From the NCBI GenBank assembly GCA_030147525.1, contig JASBVF010000029.1, positions 1 to 64,000 of the forward strand: a stretch of DNA of 64,000 bases, read 5' to 3'. The DNA comes from Bacteroidota bacterium. Its GTDB lineage: Bacteria > Bacteroidota > Bacteroidia > Chitinophagales > Saprospiraceae. Under the pieces are notes generated by a model. That model saw only the letters and a program-made list of their open reading frames with translations, made no database searches and was not told where the DNA came from. This document shows, in pieces, positions 8,596 to 16,942 of this stretch (within the stretch, counting starts at the first letter, position 1; each line of letters starts with the position of its first letter). A program made the position numbers and the translations under genes.

Positions 8596-9489
8596 ATGAA
8601 TAAAATTAAATTCTCGAAAGATTTTTTTGTCGCCGAAAAAACGAATGATGTTTTTAAAGAGGTTGAATTTAGCTACGACGAAAAAGTATGGCGTGGTCTT
8701 TTGCCGAAATTCTTAGAAAAACAAGGGTTAGACTTGACGGAAGAAGAATTCCATGAATCGATTGAAAAAAATTATGAGTTACTTGATCCAAGTAAAAAAG
8801 CAGATTGGATAAAAGAAAGTGATAATACTTGGAGTAATAAAGATACAGAAACCTATAAAGTTCTCAAAGCTTTATATTCAGGAGAGTGGGAATGCAGAGT
8901 TTGTGGCCCCGTACCAACTGTTAATCCGCAACCAGCATCACGTCTGCGAGACTTAAAAAAAAGAGGATACATTATTGGTTCAAAAAGGAGGCAGTGTTTT
9001 AATTGTGGTAAAAAAACAATGCACGATATTTTAGTTATGCTTCCGAACATCGAAACCCGATTTGAACATGGAAATGAATTAAGAGCGCCGATGTCCGAAA
9101 AATTTAAATCAAGAGCAAAAAGTGTTTTGGGAATGACTGAAGTTTGCTTTAATGTCAGAAGAACTTCAGTTGAACTTTTAATTGATCACAAATTTCCATC
9201 TCAAAGGTGGAGTCAACCAGAAAGTCCGAATCCTGATTATATGCCTGAAGATGAAATCAAAAACAAATTTCAATTATTAAGCAATCAAACTAATATGTGG
9301 AAATCACGATATTGTGATAGATGCGTTAAACATAAAAGGCGAGGTGATTTTATGGGTATTGAGTGGTATTATCAAGGGAACCATAATTGGGAAGGAAAAA
9401 ATGAATACGATGAAAATGGTTGTGTAGGATGCCCTTGGTACGATTTAGTTAAATGGAAAAAAGAATTAATGAAAAAATTACTTTTGTGA
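8596..9489 (+). CDS. Putative HNH (beta-beta-alpha-metal) type II restriction endonuclease
   Basis: A 297-aa protein placed between the C regulator and the methylase, the usual position of the endonuclease. The C-terminal half has an HNH-type site: D197-H198 in LLIDHKFPSQRW, then N223, QLLS, N233 and K236 in NKFQLLSNQTNMWK, followed by CxxC pairs C240/C243 and C276/C279 that probably bind structural zinc. The N-terminal half has a second zinc-ribbon-like set, C100/C103 (ECRVC) and C134/C137 (CFNC), likely for DNA recognition. I do not recognise the specificity. It lies 4 nt before the long methylase frame, and its low GC matches the rest of the operon. Confidence 0.75.
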   Translation: MNKIKFSKDFFVAEKTNDVFKEVEFSYDEKVWRGLLPKFLEKQGLDLTEEEFHESIEKNYELLDPSKKADWIKESDNTWSNKDTETYKVLKALYSGEWECRVCGPVPTVNPQPASRLRDLKKRGYIIGSKRRQCFNCGKKTMHDILVMLPNIETRFEHGNELRAPMSEKFKSRAKSVLGMTEVCFNVRRTSVELLIDHKFPSQRWSQPESPNPDYMPEDEIKNKFQLLSNQTNMWKSRYCDRCVKHKRRGDFMGIEWYYQGNHNWEGKNEYDENGCVGCPWYDLVKWKKELMKKLLL

Positions 9490-9541
9490 TTTTTTGCATA
9501 CATTAATTAGCATAGTTATCTTTGCGAATAATTTAATTAGG

Positions 9542-10963
9542 ATGACAGATAAATTAACTTTTGGTAGTGTGTGTTCAGGAATAGAAGCGTCACAATTGGC
9601 TTTTAATTCATTTAATTTTAAACAGTTGTGGAGTTCAGAAATAGCTGATTTTCCTTCAAAAGTCTTGGAACATCATTATCCTTCAATTCCGAATGTTGGA
9701 GATATGCTTAAAATACCTTCTCTTATTTTAGAAGAAAAAATTGAAGCTCCTGACTTACTTTGTGGAGGAACTCCATGTCAAGCATTTTCTTTAGCAGGTT
9801 GGCAGAATGGTTTAACTGATGAAAGAGGACTATTAACGATGACTTTTATTGATATCGCCAATGCAATTGATAAAGTAAGAGAAAAGAATAATAAGGAACG
9901 CAGCATAGTGTTATGGGAAAATGTAGAAGGTGTATTAAACGATAGAACAAATGCTTTTGGGAATTTTATTGCAGGGCTTGCAGGTTTTAGTGAGGAATTG
10001 AAAGTTGAAAAGTGGTCTAAATCAGGATTTTTAGAAGGGAAAATAAGAAATGTTGCTTGGCGAGTACTTGATGCTAAGTATTTTGGACTTCCTCAACAAA
10101 GAAAACGATTATTTGTCCTTGCAGGAGGTAAAAATTTTCGACCAGACGAAGTTTTATTTGAAATAGATAATAGAGACATTTCTTATATCGTAAAAGAAAA
10201 TAAAAAAACTGATAAACGAAATGAGGGAAATCTATTTAGCCAAATTGAAGAACATAAAGAAGAAATAGATAATTCAGAAAAAATATTCTACAAAGAAGAC
10301 AGTAAATTTGAGATATTTCGAGAGTATACAGATTGTTTGTATTCTGCATATGCTACAAAATGGAATGGAAATGCCGCTGCTTATAATGGGTCACTTTATA
10401 TTGCCCAAAACGATAGAATAAGAAGACTTATTCCTCTTGAATGTGAAAGGTTAATGGGATTTCCAGATAACTACACTTTGATTCAAGGAAATAGTGATAC
10501 AAATCGTTACCATGCTGTTGGTAATTCTTGGGCAGTTCCAGTTGTTAAGTGGATAGGTCAAAAAATAAAAAGTTACCAAATTAAAAGTAGTGAGAATATA
10601 TCTTGCTTATGGGGTAAATCAATAAAACCCACAAAAAATAATCTTGACGCTGAACTCTATTTATTAGGTCATGTGAAAAAAGTAAGCCATTCAAAATATC
10701 TCAATAGTTCGCCTTCTCCTAACAATCCAACCTTTGGAGATTTAAAAGATATTGTTCAATCAAAAGGTGTTCCCGAAAAATTTTATATAAGCCCTACAGG
10801 ATGTAAAGGTATTTTAAGAAGAATGAGAGAGCGAAGTATTAAAATGAATCCTGAATTAGAAAAGTTAATGAAGAAAATAGCAAATCAATTAAAAGAAGAA
10901 AAGAAGTTACTCGAAAAAAAAGTATCAAAAGGTAAAATACACTATGAGGGCTTATTGCATTGA
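9542..10963 (+). CDS. DNA (cytosine-5) methyltransferase with phage-type C-terminal extension
   Basis: A 473-aa C5-methyltransferase that protects host sites from the adjacent nuclease. Motif I is FGSVCSGIEA (7-16), motif IV holds the catalytic C79 in GGTPCQAFS, motif VI is ENV (126-128) and motif VIII is QQRKRLF (185 onward). Motif IX-like RLIPLECERLMGFP and motif X VGNSWAVP follow. The last roughly 120 residues are an addition: FYISPTGCKGILRRMRERS resembles the SPKACxGILRR element found in phage-encoded Dcm-type enzymes. An in-frame ATG at 9494 exists, but 9542 puts motif I at the normal distance from the start. Confidence 0.88.
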   Translation: MTDKLTFGSVCSGIEASQLAFNSFNFKQLWSSEIADFPSKVLEHHYPSIPNVGDMLKIPSLILEEKIEAPDLLCGGTPCQAFSLAGWQNGLTDERGLLTMTFIDIANAIDKVREKNNKERSIVLWENVEGVLNDRTNAFGNFIAGLAGFSEELKVEKWSKSGFLEGKIRNVAWRVLDAKYFGLPQQRKRLFVLAGGKNFRPDEVLFEIDNRDISYIVKENKKTDKRNEGNLFSQIEEHKEEIDNSEKIFYKEDSKFEIFREYTDCLYSAYATKWNGNAAAYNGSLYIAQNDRIRRLIPLECERLMGFPDNYTLIQGNSDTNRYHAVGNSWAVPVVKWIGQKIKSYQIKSSENISCLWGKSIKPTKNNLDAELYLLGHVKKVSHSKYLNSSPSPNNPTFGDLKDIVQSKGVPEKFYISPTGCKGILRRMRERSIKMNPELEKLMKKIANQLKEEKKLLEKKVSKGKIHYEGLLH

Positions 10964-10988
10964 CTCCAACCAATGTTCATTTCAGTAA

Positions 10989-11309
10989 CAAGTCACACCA
11001 TACAAAAGGCATGGCCTGGGGCTGATCAACTTTGATCCGAAAATTACTTTCACCCATCCCAGGGATGTCAACCGCTTTCCGGAGGTTGGCGCAAGATCTT
11101 CCTCTGTCAGCATGCCCCTGATAGCCGGGGTTACTTTTGATATTAGCAAGTATTTTCTAATCGGCATAGAGGCCGGCTCCCGGATTACCTTCAACGATTA
11201 CCTGGATGGGGTGAGCAAAAACGGCAATCCGAAGAAGAACGACCTGTTTATTTTTGCGGGCGTGTGTTTTACCTATTTCGTGGGTTACTCAGAGACGTTT
11301 AATTTATAA
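10989..11309 (+). pseudogene. C-terminal remnant of a DUF6089-like outer-membrane beta-barrel protein
   Basis: The frame is open from just after a TAA at 10986 and reads RHGLGLINFDPKITFTHP, then MPLIAGVTFDISKYFLIGIE, ITFNDYLDGVS and NPKKNDLFIFAGVCFTYF. This order matches the C-terminal part of DUF6089-type barrel proteins of Bacteroidota (final strands, YLDDVS and GNP-NDW-FAG-TY motifs). The N-terminal half is missing; the restriction-modification island sits where it should be. From about 11020 the composition returns to that of the host chromosome. The ATG at 11112 would give only 65 residues and is unlikely to be functional. Confidence 0.6.
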
Positions 11310-11342
11310 AAAAAAAGGCCGCTCCCGGTAAGGAAGCGGCCT
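11310..11342 (-). terminator. Intrinsic terminator of the acyl-CoA dehydrogenase gene
   Basis: Arms 11316-11323 (AGGCCGCT) and 11335-11342 are perfectly complementary; the A-run at 11307-11316 becomes the T-tract when read on the minus strand. Confidence 0.8.
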
Positions 11343-11375
11343 GTTCAGTTCTTTATAGTCGCTGATCCAAACGGA

Positions 11376-12518
11376 TCATTTTTTCAGCAGTTGCCTGGAG
11401 ATGACCACCTTTTGAATTTCGCTGGTGCCTTCTCCGATGGTGCAGAGCTTGGCATCCCGGTAGTATTTTTCTACGGGGAAATCTTTGGTGTAACCGTAGC
11501 CGCCGTAGACCTGGACGGCTTCATTGGCCACCTGGCAGGAAATCTCCGAAGCGTAAAGCTTTGCCATGGCGGATATCGTGGTGCTGGTTTCGCCTTTGTC
11601 CTTGAGGAAACCTGCCTTGCGGGTCAACAGCTCGGCAGCTTCGATCTTGGTGGCCATGTCGGCGAGTTTGAAGCAGATGGCCTGGAATTTTGAAATGGGT
11701 TTGCCGAATTGCTGCCTTTCCTGCGAATACTGAACGGCAGCCTCGTAGGCGCCCTTGGCTATGGCCACGGAAAGTGCGGCGATCGAGATTCTTCCGCCGT
11801 CGAGAATTTTCAGGGACTGTATGAAACCATCTCCGACTTCGCCGAGTATCTGGCTTTTGTGCAACCGGCAGTTGTCAAAAATCATCTCTGCCGTTTCTGA
11901 GGCCCTCATGCCAAGCTTGTTTTCTTTTTTCCCTCCGGAAAAACCGGGTGTGCCCCTTTCCACCACAAAAGCGGTCATGCCGTGGCTGTCCAGTAACTCA
12001 CCGGTGCGGGCAATCACTACGGCCACGTGACCTGATTTGCCGTGGGTGATGAAATTTTTTGCGCCGTTCAGGACGTAGTAATCACCGTCTTTCTCCGCAA
12101 CGCAACGCATCCGTCCGGCGTCGCTTCCGGTGTTGGGTTCGGTGAGGCCCCAGGCGCCGATCCATTGGCCGCTGGCTAACTTGGGCAGGTATTTTTGCTT
12201 CTGCTCTTCTTTGCCGAACATGAGGATGTGATTGGTACACAGGGAGTTGTGCGCCGCAACGGAAAGTCCGATAGAGCCGCAGACCTTTCCGATTTCTTCG
12301 ATGACGGTGATGTATTCCTGGTAACCCAGTCCCACGCCACCGTATTTTACGGGTACAATGACGCCGAGGAAGCCGTGTTTTCCCATTTTATGAAATAAAT
12401 CCATGGGGAAATGCTGGGATTCATCCCATTCCATCACGTGGGGACGAATGTGGGCTTCAGCGAAATCCCGGGCGCTTTCTTTGATCATCTTTAAGTTCTC
12501 CAACGCTTCGACTTTCAT
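11376..12518 (-). CDS. Acyl-CoA dehydrogenase
   Basis: A 380-aa FAD-dependent acyl-CoA dehydrogenase that introduces the alpha-beta double bond of acyl-CoA in fatty-acid or branched-chain amino-acid oxidation. It shows the complete family architecture: N-terminal helices, the FAD/substrate strand region (GAWGLTEPNTGSDAG, then NGAKNFITHG), and the C-terminal helical domain with QVYGGYGYTKDFPVEKYYRDAK. E363 in TIGEGTSEIQ is in the position of the catalytic base of short-chain (butyryl-CoA type) enzymes. Full length for the family. It is monocistronic, with its own terminator downstream. Confidence 0.93.
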   Translation of the reverse strand: MKVEALENLKMIKESARDFAEAHIRPHVMEWDESQHFPMDLFHKMGKHGFLGVIVPVKYGGVGLGYQEYITVIEEIGKVCGSIGLSVAAHNSLCTNHILMFGKEEQKQKYLPKLASGQWIGAWGLTEPNTGSDAGRMRCVAEKDGDYYVLNGAKNFITHGKSGHVAVVIARTGELLDSHGMTAFVVERGTPGFSGGKKENKLGMRASETAEMIFDNCRLHKSQILGEVGDGFIQSLKILDGGRISIAALSVAIAKGAYEAAVQYSQERQQFGKPISKFQAICFKLADMATKIEAAELLTRKAGFLKDKGETSTTISAMAKLYASEISCQVANEAVQVYGGYGYTKDFPVEKYYRDAKLCTIGEGTSEIQKVVISRQLLKK

Positions 12519-12782
12519 ATTTTTTGAGTTTTATTTTGGTTAAGTAATTTGATGAATGGCGGTGTGCTGAAAGTATGCGGGTTTGCAGGCAGCACAAGTT
12601 GCCGAACAGCTGCCTGAACCTTACATCGAAACAGCTTCCTGCTTCAAATACGAGACCACGTAAGAAAGGATGGCCATTTCTTTAACCGGTTTCAGCATTA
12701 ATGGTTTCAAAAGTAAGGCCTGAGGTTAAATAATCAGTCGCCGGCTTTGTTTAAAAAAAAATGGAGTGGGGTGTATGTTATC

Positions 12783-13874
12783 TTAAAAACCCAGTGCCTC
12801 CTTCATTTTGTCATAGATGGCTGTATTTTCATAAATTCCGTAGAACAGTTCGGACCCGGGGCCATAGGCAAAAACCGGCACCATGCTGGCGGTGTGTCCA
12901 TTGGTCGTAAATTTCAGGTTGAGCCTTTTCATCTGGGACCCCGGATTGATGGCCAGGCCACCTGTTTCGTGGTCGGCGGTGACGATGACGAGCGTGTGGC
13001 CGTCCTTTTTGGCAAATGCGAAGGCTTGTAAAATGGCGTTATCGAAATCTTCCATTTCACTCAACAATGGAGCACCCTGGTTGGCATGGCAGGACCAATC
13101 GATCTGCGAACCTTCCACCAGGAGAAAAAAACCTTTTTCGCTTCTTTTAGATAAATATTCCAGCGACATTCTCGTGGCGTAGGGCAAATAATCACGGCCC
13201 TGAAATGCGGGTAACGGTTGGTTATCGGCTGTGAAAAAAGCAAATCGCTTTTCAACGGACGGAGAAACTTTGAGGATATTATCTCTAAAGTAGTCATAAA
13301 CTGCCACGCCTTTTTCTTCGAGCTCTTTCACCAGGTTGCGGTCGTCGTTATTTCTTCTGTCAAAAAACTGTTTGCCGCCACCGATAAACAGGTCAACATT
13401 AGATGCAGCAATGTCTGCGGCGATATTTTCATAGAAATTACGGGAGGGTTGGTGGGCAATAAAAGATGCCGGCGTAGCATGAACGATGGAAGAGGTAACC
13501 ACGAGCCCGGTAGCGAGGCCTTTTTCCCCGGCTTCTTCCAGGATGGTTTTGCAGGGCTGGCCGTTTGGATCTATTCCGATGGAATTATTTTTAGTTTTTT
13601 GACCACAGGCAATCGCCGTGGCGGATGCAGCTGAGTCGGTAACCAGGTTGTCAGCGGAATAGGTTTTCTGGAAGCCAATGACCGGGAAACGCTCCAGTGC
13701 TATTTTCCTTTCGGTGTATATGGCTGAGGAAATCTGTGTCAAGCCCATACCGTCTCCGATGAGCAATATGATGTTTTTAACGACGGGTGGTTCCTGCTGC
13801 TGATGGTCCAGGTATTTGCTGCTCATCAGGCCGGTAATGGCTATCAGGGCAGTCAATAGGATGGGAAATTTCAC
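12783..13874 (-). CDS. Alkaline phosphatase (PhoA family)
   Basis: A secreted phosphomonoesterase of the alkaline phosphatase superfamily. An N-terminal hydrophobic segment (residues 1-18) is a signal or anchor sequence. The metal-binding D41 lies in LLIGDGMG, the nucleophile S81 in TDSAASATA, and VTADHETGGLA supplies Asp/His metal ligands; NGHTASMVPVFAYGPG near the end supplies another histidine. At 363 aa it is a compact member lacking several surface insertions of E. coli PhoA. It probably releases phosphate from organic esters in the periplasm. It stands alone between intergenic stretches of about 260 and 390 bp. Confidence 0.92.
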   Translation of the reverse strand: MKFPILLTALIAITGLMSSKYLDHQQQEPPVVKNIILLIGDGMGLTQISSAIYTERKIALERFPVIGFQKTYSADNLVTDSAASATAIACGQKTKNNSIGIDPNGQPCKTILEEAGEKGLATGLVVTSSIVHATPASFIAHQPSRNFYENIAADIAASNVDLFIGGGKQFFDRRNNDDRNLVKELEEKGVAVYDYFRDNILKVSPSVEKRFAFFTADNQPLPAFQGRDYLPYATRMSLEYLSKRSEKGFFLLVEGSQIDWSCHANQGAPLLSEMEDFDNAILQAFAFAKKDGHTLVIVTADHETGGLAINPGSQMKRLNLKFTTNGHTASMVPVFAYGPGSELFYGIYENTAIYDKMKEALGF

Positions 13875-14067
13875 AATTATTAAGATTGAGTTTATCGTGA
13901 AGAAAAATTTGGCAAATTTAACAGGAACTCTGAATTGCAGATGAATCTTTGAGAATCAATGCGATAATTCGTCCGGTTACAGCCCTTTTTTTATTGTAGC
14001 AACAATTTTTTAAAAAAAATGACCGAGTGTTTGGAAAGTTGATAATAAAGTTCTTTTCTTTGCAACG

Positions 14068-14216
14068 TTGTTTTATTGAAAAAAGAAGCTTAACTTGTCG
14101 TAAATTTCGAATTTCAAGTTAATCAAAGAATATAAAGGACGGTTTTATCCGTCCGAAAGATTTGGTTTTTTGGGGTTAAATAAGCTGGCTTTCCTACTGG
14201 AAAGTCGGCTTTTTTG
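14068..14216 (+). ncRNA. Candidate structured RNA or attenuator leader upstream of the heptose kinase
   Basis: Three consecutive hairpins lie in the gap upstream of the kinase gene. The first is TTAACTTG/CAAGTTAA near 14090-14121 with an inner AAATT/AATTT stem; the second is GGACGG/CCGTCC at 14138-14155; the third, 14182-14211, has a 13-bp stem (AAGCTGGCTTTCC, two wobbles) followed by TTTTTT, an intrinsic terminator. A promoter-like TTCTTTG occurs near 14055. The RNA would end about 48 nt before the kinase start, so it is either an independent small RNA or an attenuator. I do not recognise the family, and the boundaries are estimates. Confidence 0.4.
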
Positions 14217-14263
14217 TTTTATTCCTGCCTGTTATCTTCTTCAATTTTCACAAAACCGCTTAC

Positions 14264-15256
14264 ATGAATTGCAAGGAAGTCTTCCAATCCTTCGAACAGC
14301 TCAATGTCATCATCATTGGAGACATAATGCTCGACCGCTATCTTAATGGCAGGGTCGCCCGGATTTCACCGGAAGCGCCGGTGCCGGTGCTGGAGTGGGG
14401 GAGTGAGGAAAACCGTCTCGGAGGAGCTGCAAATGTCGCTTTGAATGTGCGGTCACTTGGTGCTACGCCGTATCTGTGTGGCATTGCCGGTCAGGACGCT
14501 GAAAGCTCAATCATGCTGGATCTGCTGCCTGCGTATGGGTTGGAAGACCGGGGGATTGTGTGTTCTCCGGAAAGAATGACCACCGTCAAAACGAGGGTCA
14601 TTGCCGGTAATCAACATCTTTTGCGCCTTGATAAAGAACAGACCCATGACCTTACATCCGCCGAGGCTGCAAAATTTATGCACACGGTCGTTGGCCTGCT
14701 GAACGAAAAAACTTTCCACGTCATGATTCTGCAGGACTACAACAAGGGGGTTTTGTCAGCCGGTGTAATTTCCCGCCTGCTCGAAGAGGCGAGGCTGCGA
14801 AACATTCCGGTGGCAGTCGACCCTAAATTCAGAAACTTCTGGAATTATAAAAACGTCGATCTCTTCAAGCCTAACCTGAAGGAGGTGAAAGATGCGCTGC
14901 AAATGCCCATTGACAGCGACCTCGGCTCGCTCAGAAAAGCCTCGGAATTGATTCGTCATCGCCTTGAGAATCGTATCACCCTCATTACACTCTCTGAAAA
15001 AGGCGCCTATCTTGATGATGCCACCGAGGGAAAACTTTACCCGACACACCGGCGAAATGTAGCCGACGTTTGCGGTGCCGGCGATACCGTTATCAGTATT
15101 GCTTCACTGGCAATGGCAGCAGGATTGAACAAAGAAGAAATTGCATTGCTTTCTAACCTTGCAGGAGGACAGGTGGTCGAAAAGGTAGGCGTGGTATCGG
15201 TGGATCCAAGCCAGCTGCAAAAGGAAATTTTATCCGCATTGTTGCAGCCCGAATAA
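14264..15256 (+). CDS. rfaE1: D-glycero-beta-D-manno-heptose-7-phosphate kinase (PfkB family)
   Basis: A 330-aa ribokinase-fold kinase resembling the N-terminal (kinase) domain of HldE. It would phosphorylate D-glycero-D-manno-heptose 7-phosphate at C1 in ADP-heptose synthesis for lipopolysaccharide. Visible marks are IGDIMLDRYLNGRVARISPE at the start, RLGGAANVALN in the substrate region and DVCGAGDT with the PfkB anion hole and catalytic base (271-274). The nucleotidyltransferase domain of the two-domain HldE is absent, as in organisms with a separate rfaE2. gmhA, the preceding pathway step, lies at 34.2 kb in this window. Other PfkB sugar kinases are possible, but the N-terminal motif favours this one. 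Confidence 0.82.
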   Translation: MNCKEVFQSFEQLNVIIIGDIMLDRYLNGRVARISPEAPVPVLEWGSEENRLGGAANVALNVRSLGATPYLCGIAGQDAESSIMLDLLPAYGLEDRGIVCSPERMTTVKTRVIAGNQHLLRLDKEQTHDLTSAEAAKFMHTVVGLLNEKTFHVMILQDYNKGVLSAGVISRLLEEARLRNIPVAVDPKFRNFWNYKNVDLFKPNLKEVKDALQMPIDSDLGSLRKASELIRHRLENRITLITLSEKGAYLDDATEGKLYPTHRRNVADVCGAGDTVISIASLAMAAGLNKEEIALLSNLAGGQVVEKVGVVSVDPSQLQKEILSALLQPE

Positions 15257-15299
15257 TAGCGTTAAGATTTTTTTAACTACAAAAAAAGAAGGGGCGCTT

Positions 15300-15329
15300 T
15301 TGGAAAAATGAATTCTGCTTGTACATTTG
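15300..15329 (+). promoter_or_regulatory. Bacteroidota-type promoter of the SAM-riboswitch operon
   Basis: TTG at 15300-15302 is separated by exactly 19 nt from TACATTTG at 15322-15329, matching the Bacteroidota -33/-7 consensus (TTG-N19-TAnnTTTG). The predicted start site lies about 15-20 nt before the riboswitch P1 stem. Confidence 0.75.
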
Positions 15330-15353
15330 CCCCCAGTTCATTGAGCTACTACA

Positions 15354-15466
15354 CTTATCAAGAAAGGCAGAGGGATATGGCCCGTTGAAGCCTTGACAAC
15401 CTGTCCGGACGAAAGTCGGGATAAGGTGCCAACTCCATCTCCGTGAAATAACCGGAGGAAGATAAG
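15354..15466 (+). ncRNA. SAM-I (S-box) riboswitch
   Basis: The S-adenosylmethionine aptamer core is plain: P1 is CTTATC (15354-15359) with GATAAG (15461-15466). Between them come the conserved AGAGGGA-TGGCCC-TTGAAGCC, GACAACC and AAGGTGCCAACTCC segments in the family order. Bound SAM should favour the downstream terminator at 15516-15552 and so shut off the methionine-pathway operon. Confidence 0.95.
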
Positions 15467-15515
15467 TCGTCTGTGAGCGCTTTATTTTGGTCAAAGTTTT
15501 CTTTCCAATGATAAC

Positions 15516-15552
15516 AAAAAGCTCATCCGGTGACTTGTCGGATGAGCTTTTT
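15516..15552 (+). terminator. Riboswitch expression-platform terminator
   Basis: Arms 15516-15528 (AAAAAGCTCATCC) and 15540-15552 are perfectly complementary over 13 bp and end in TTTTT. It lies between the SAM aptamer and the first gene, the usual position of a SAM-responsive attenuator. Confidence 0.85.
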
Positions 15553-15649
15553 GCATTTTAGCTCTTCCGTCAATTCACCTACTCCCAGGCTCTTGGTACC
15601 GTGTGGCTCAGTGATTAATCATTTTTTCACTGTTAAAAAACTTTGTGCC

Positions 15650-16828
15650 ATGAGCCAAGCAACGCAAATCATTCACAACATTCCGATCGATGAACTTACC
15701 GGCGCCATTGCGGTGCCGATTTACCAAACCTCCACCTTTGTACAGGACGCACCCGGCGAAAACCGGGGCTACGACTACGCCCGCTCCGGAAATCCTACCC
15801 GGAAAGCGCTGGAAGACCTTGCTGCAGTGCTTGAAAACGGTAGCACCGGCGCTGCTTTTGCCAGTGGCCTGGCGGCTATTGATGCCGTCGTGAAGTTACT
15901 GGAAAGCGGTGATGAGATTATCGCCGTTGACGACATTTACGGTGGCGCCTTCAGGCAGTTCACGCAGATTTACCGGAAGTTTGGTATTTCGGTGAAATAC
16001 GTAGACACGACCGATCCGGCCAATCTTCTGGATGCCATTTCAGCTAAAACAAAACTCATCTGGATTGAAACGCCCACCAACCCGACGTTGAAAATCACGG
16101 ACATACAGGCCATTTCAAAAATCGCCAAACTTCATGATTGCCTCGTTTGTGTGGACAACACGTTTGCCTCGCCTGTTTTACAAAAACCACTTGACCTGGG
16201 CGCCGATATCGTCCTGCACAGCGCTACCAAATACCTCGGTGGGCACTCCGATCTGATCGCAGGTTTGGTCGTGACGAAAACAACGGAGTTAGGCGAAAAA
16301 ATCAAATTCATCCAGAACGCCTGTGGCGCTGTGCTTTCTCCCTTCGATAGCTGGCTGGTAATCCGTGGCATCGAAACGCTTGAACTCCGTGTCAGGCAGC
16401 ATTGCCTGAATGCACAGCGCATCGCCGAATGGCTGCAGGGGCAGCCCGGCGTGAAAAAGGTTTTTTACCCGGGTTTGAAATCGCACCCTAACCATGATGT
16501 TGCGGAACGACAGTCAAGCGGTTTTGGCGGTGTCATTTCTTTTGAACTGGAGGAAAATACGACGGAAGCTGCCAAAACGCTGGTGACCTCCACCCGGTAT
16601 TTCAAGCTGGCCGAAAGCCTTGGCGGCGTGAAAAGCCTCATCAGCCATCCGGCGACGATGACGCACAAATCCATCCCGGATGAAAAAAGAAGGGCAGCCG
16701 GTGTCGAAGACGGCCTGATCAGGCTTTCCGTCGGGCTGGAAAACGCTGAAGACCTGATCGGGGATCTTCACCTGGCGCTGAAGGCTGTCAAATTAAAAAC
16801 TGAAGTGGCTGCCAGCCCGGTCTGTTGA
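15650..16828 (+). CDS. Trans-sulfuration PLP enzyme (cystathionine gamma-synthase / O-acylhomoserine sulfhydrylase family)
   Basis: A 392-aa PLP-dependent enzyme of the Cys/Met metabolism family. K194 in LHSATKYLGGHSD is the Schiff-base lysine; YDYARSGNPTR (41-51) contributes phosphate and substrate binding, and D169 in VCVDNTFASP contacts the pyridine nitrogen. Control by a SAM riboswitch and the homoserine dehydrogenase gene directly downstream place it in methionine synthesis, most likely replacing the acyl group of O-acylhomoserine by cysteine or sulfide. Family members differ in specificity (gamma-synthase, beta-lyase, sulfhydrylase) and sequence alone does not separate them. A longer in-frame start at 15530 falls inside the terminator hairpin, so the ATG at 15650 is chosen. 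Confidence 0.88.
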   Translation: MSQATQIIHNIPIDELTGAIAVPIYQTSTFVQDAPGENRGYDYARSGNPTRKALEDLAAVLENGSTGAAFASGLAAIDAVVKLLESGDEIIAVDDIYGGAFRQFTQIYRKFGISVKYVDTTDPANLLDAISAKTKLIWIETPTNPTLKITDIQAISKIAKLHDCLVCVDNTFASPVLQKPLDLGADIVLHSATKYLGGHSDLIAGLVVTKTTELGEKIKFIQNACGAVLSPFDSWLVIRGIETLELRVRQHCLNAQRIAEWLQGQPGVKKVFYPGLKSHPNHDVAERQSSGFGGVISFELEENTTEAAKTLVTSTRYFKLAESLGGVKSLISHPATMTHKSIPDEKRRAAGVEDGLIRLSVGLENAEDLIGDLHLALKAVKLKTEVAASPVC

Positions 16829-16843
16829 TATTTTTAAAATGGT

Positions 16844-16889
16844 CATTGCCACGGTCAACCTTCCAGGTGAAAGGCTACCCGTGGCAATG
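16844..16889 (+). repeat. Intercistronic hairpin in the methionine operon
   Basis: Arms 16844-16854 (CATTGCCACGG) and 16879-16889 pair over 11 bp, with an inner CCTT/AAGG stem. No T-run follows, so it is more likely an mRNA-processing or stability element than a terminator between the two methionine genes. Confidence 0.6.
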
Positions 16890-16942
16890 GCCAAGCTTTT
16901 TGATTGAAACCTTTTCCAATCATTTTTCAAAATCAAAAATCA

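Noticed and set aside
12541-12660. Possible coding remnant (LPEPYIETASCFKYETT) in the gap between the acyl-CoA dehydrogenase and the phosphatase
   Set aside because: Only about 25 codons look coding, with no start and no identifiable parent gene.
15530-15649. N-terminal extension of the trans-sulfuration enzyme
   Set aside because: These codons lie within the riboswitch terminator hairpin and do not resemble the family; the start at 15650 gives the normal N-terminus.
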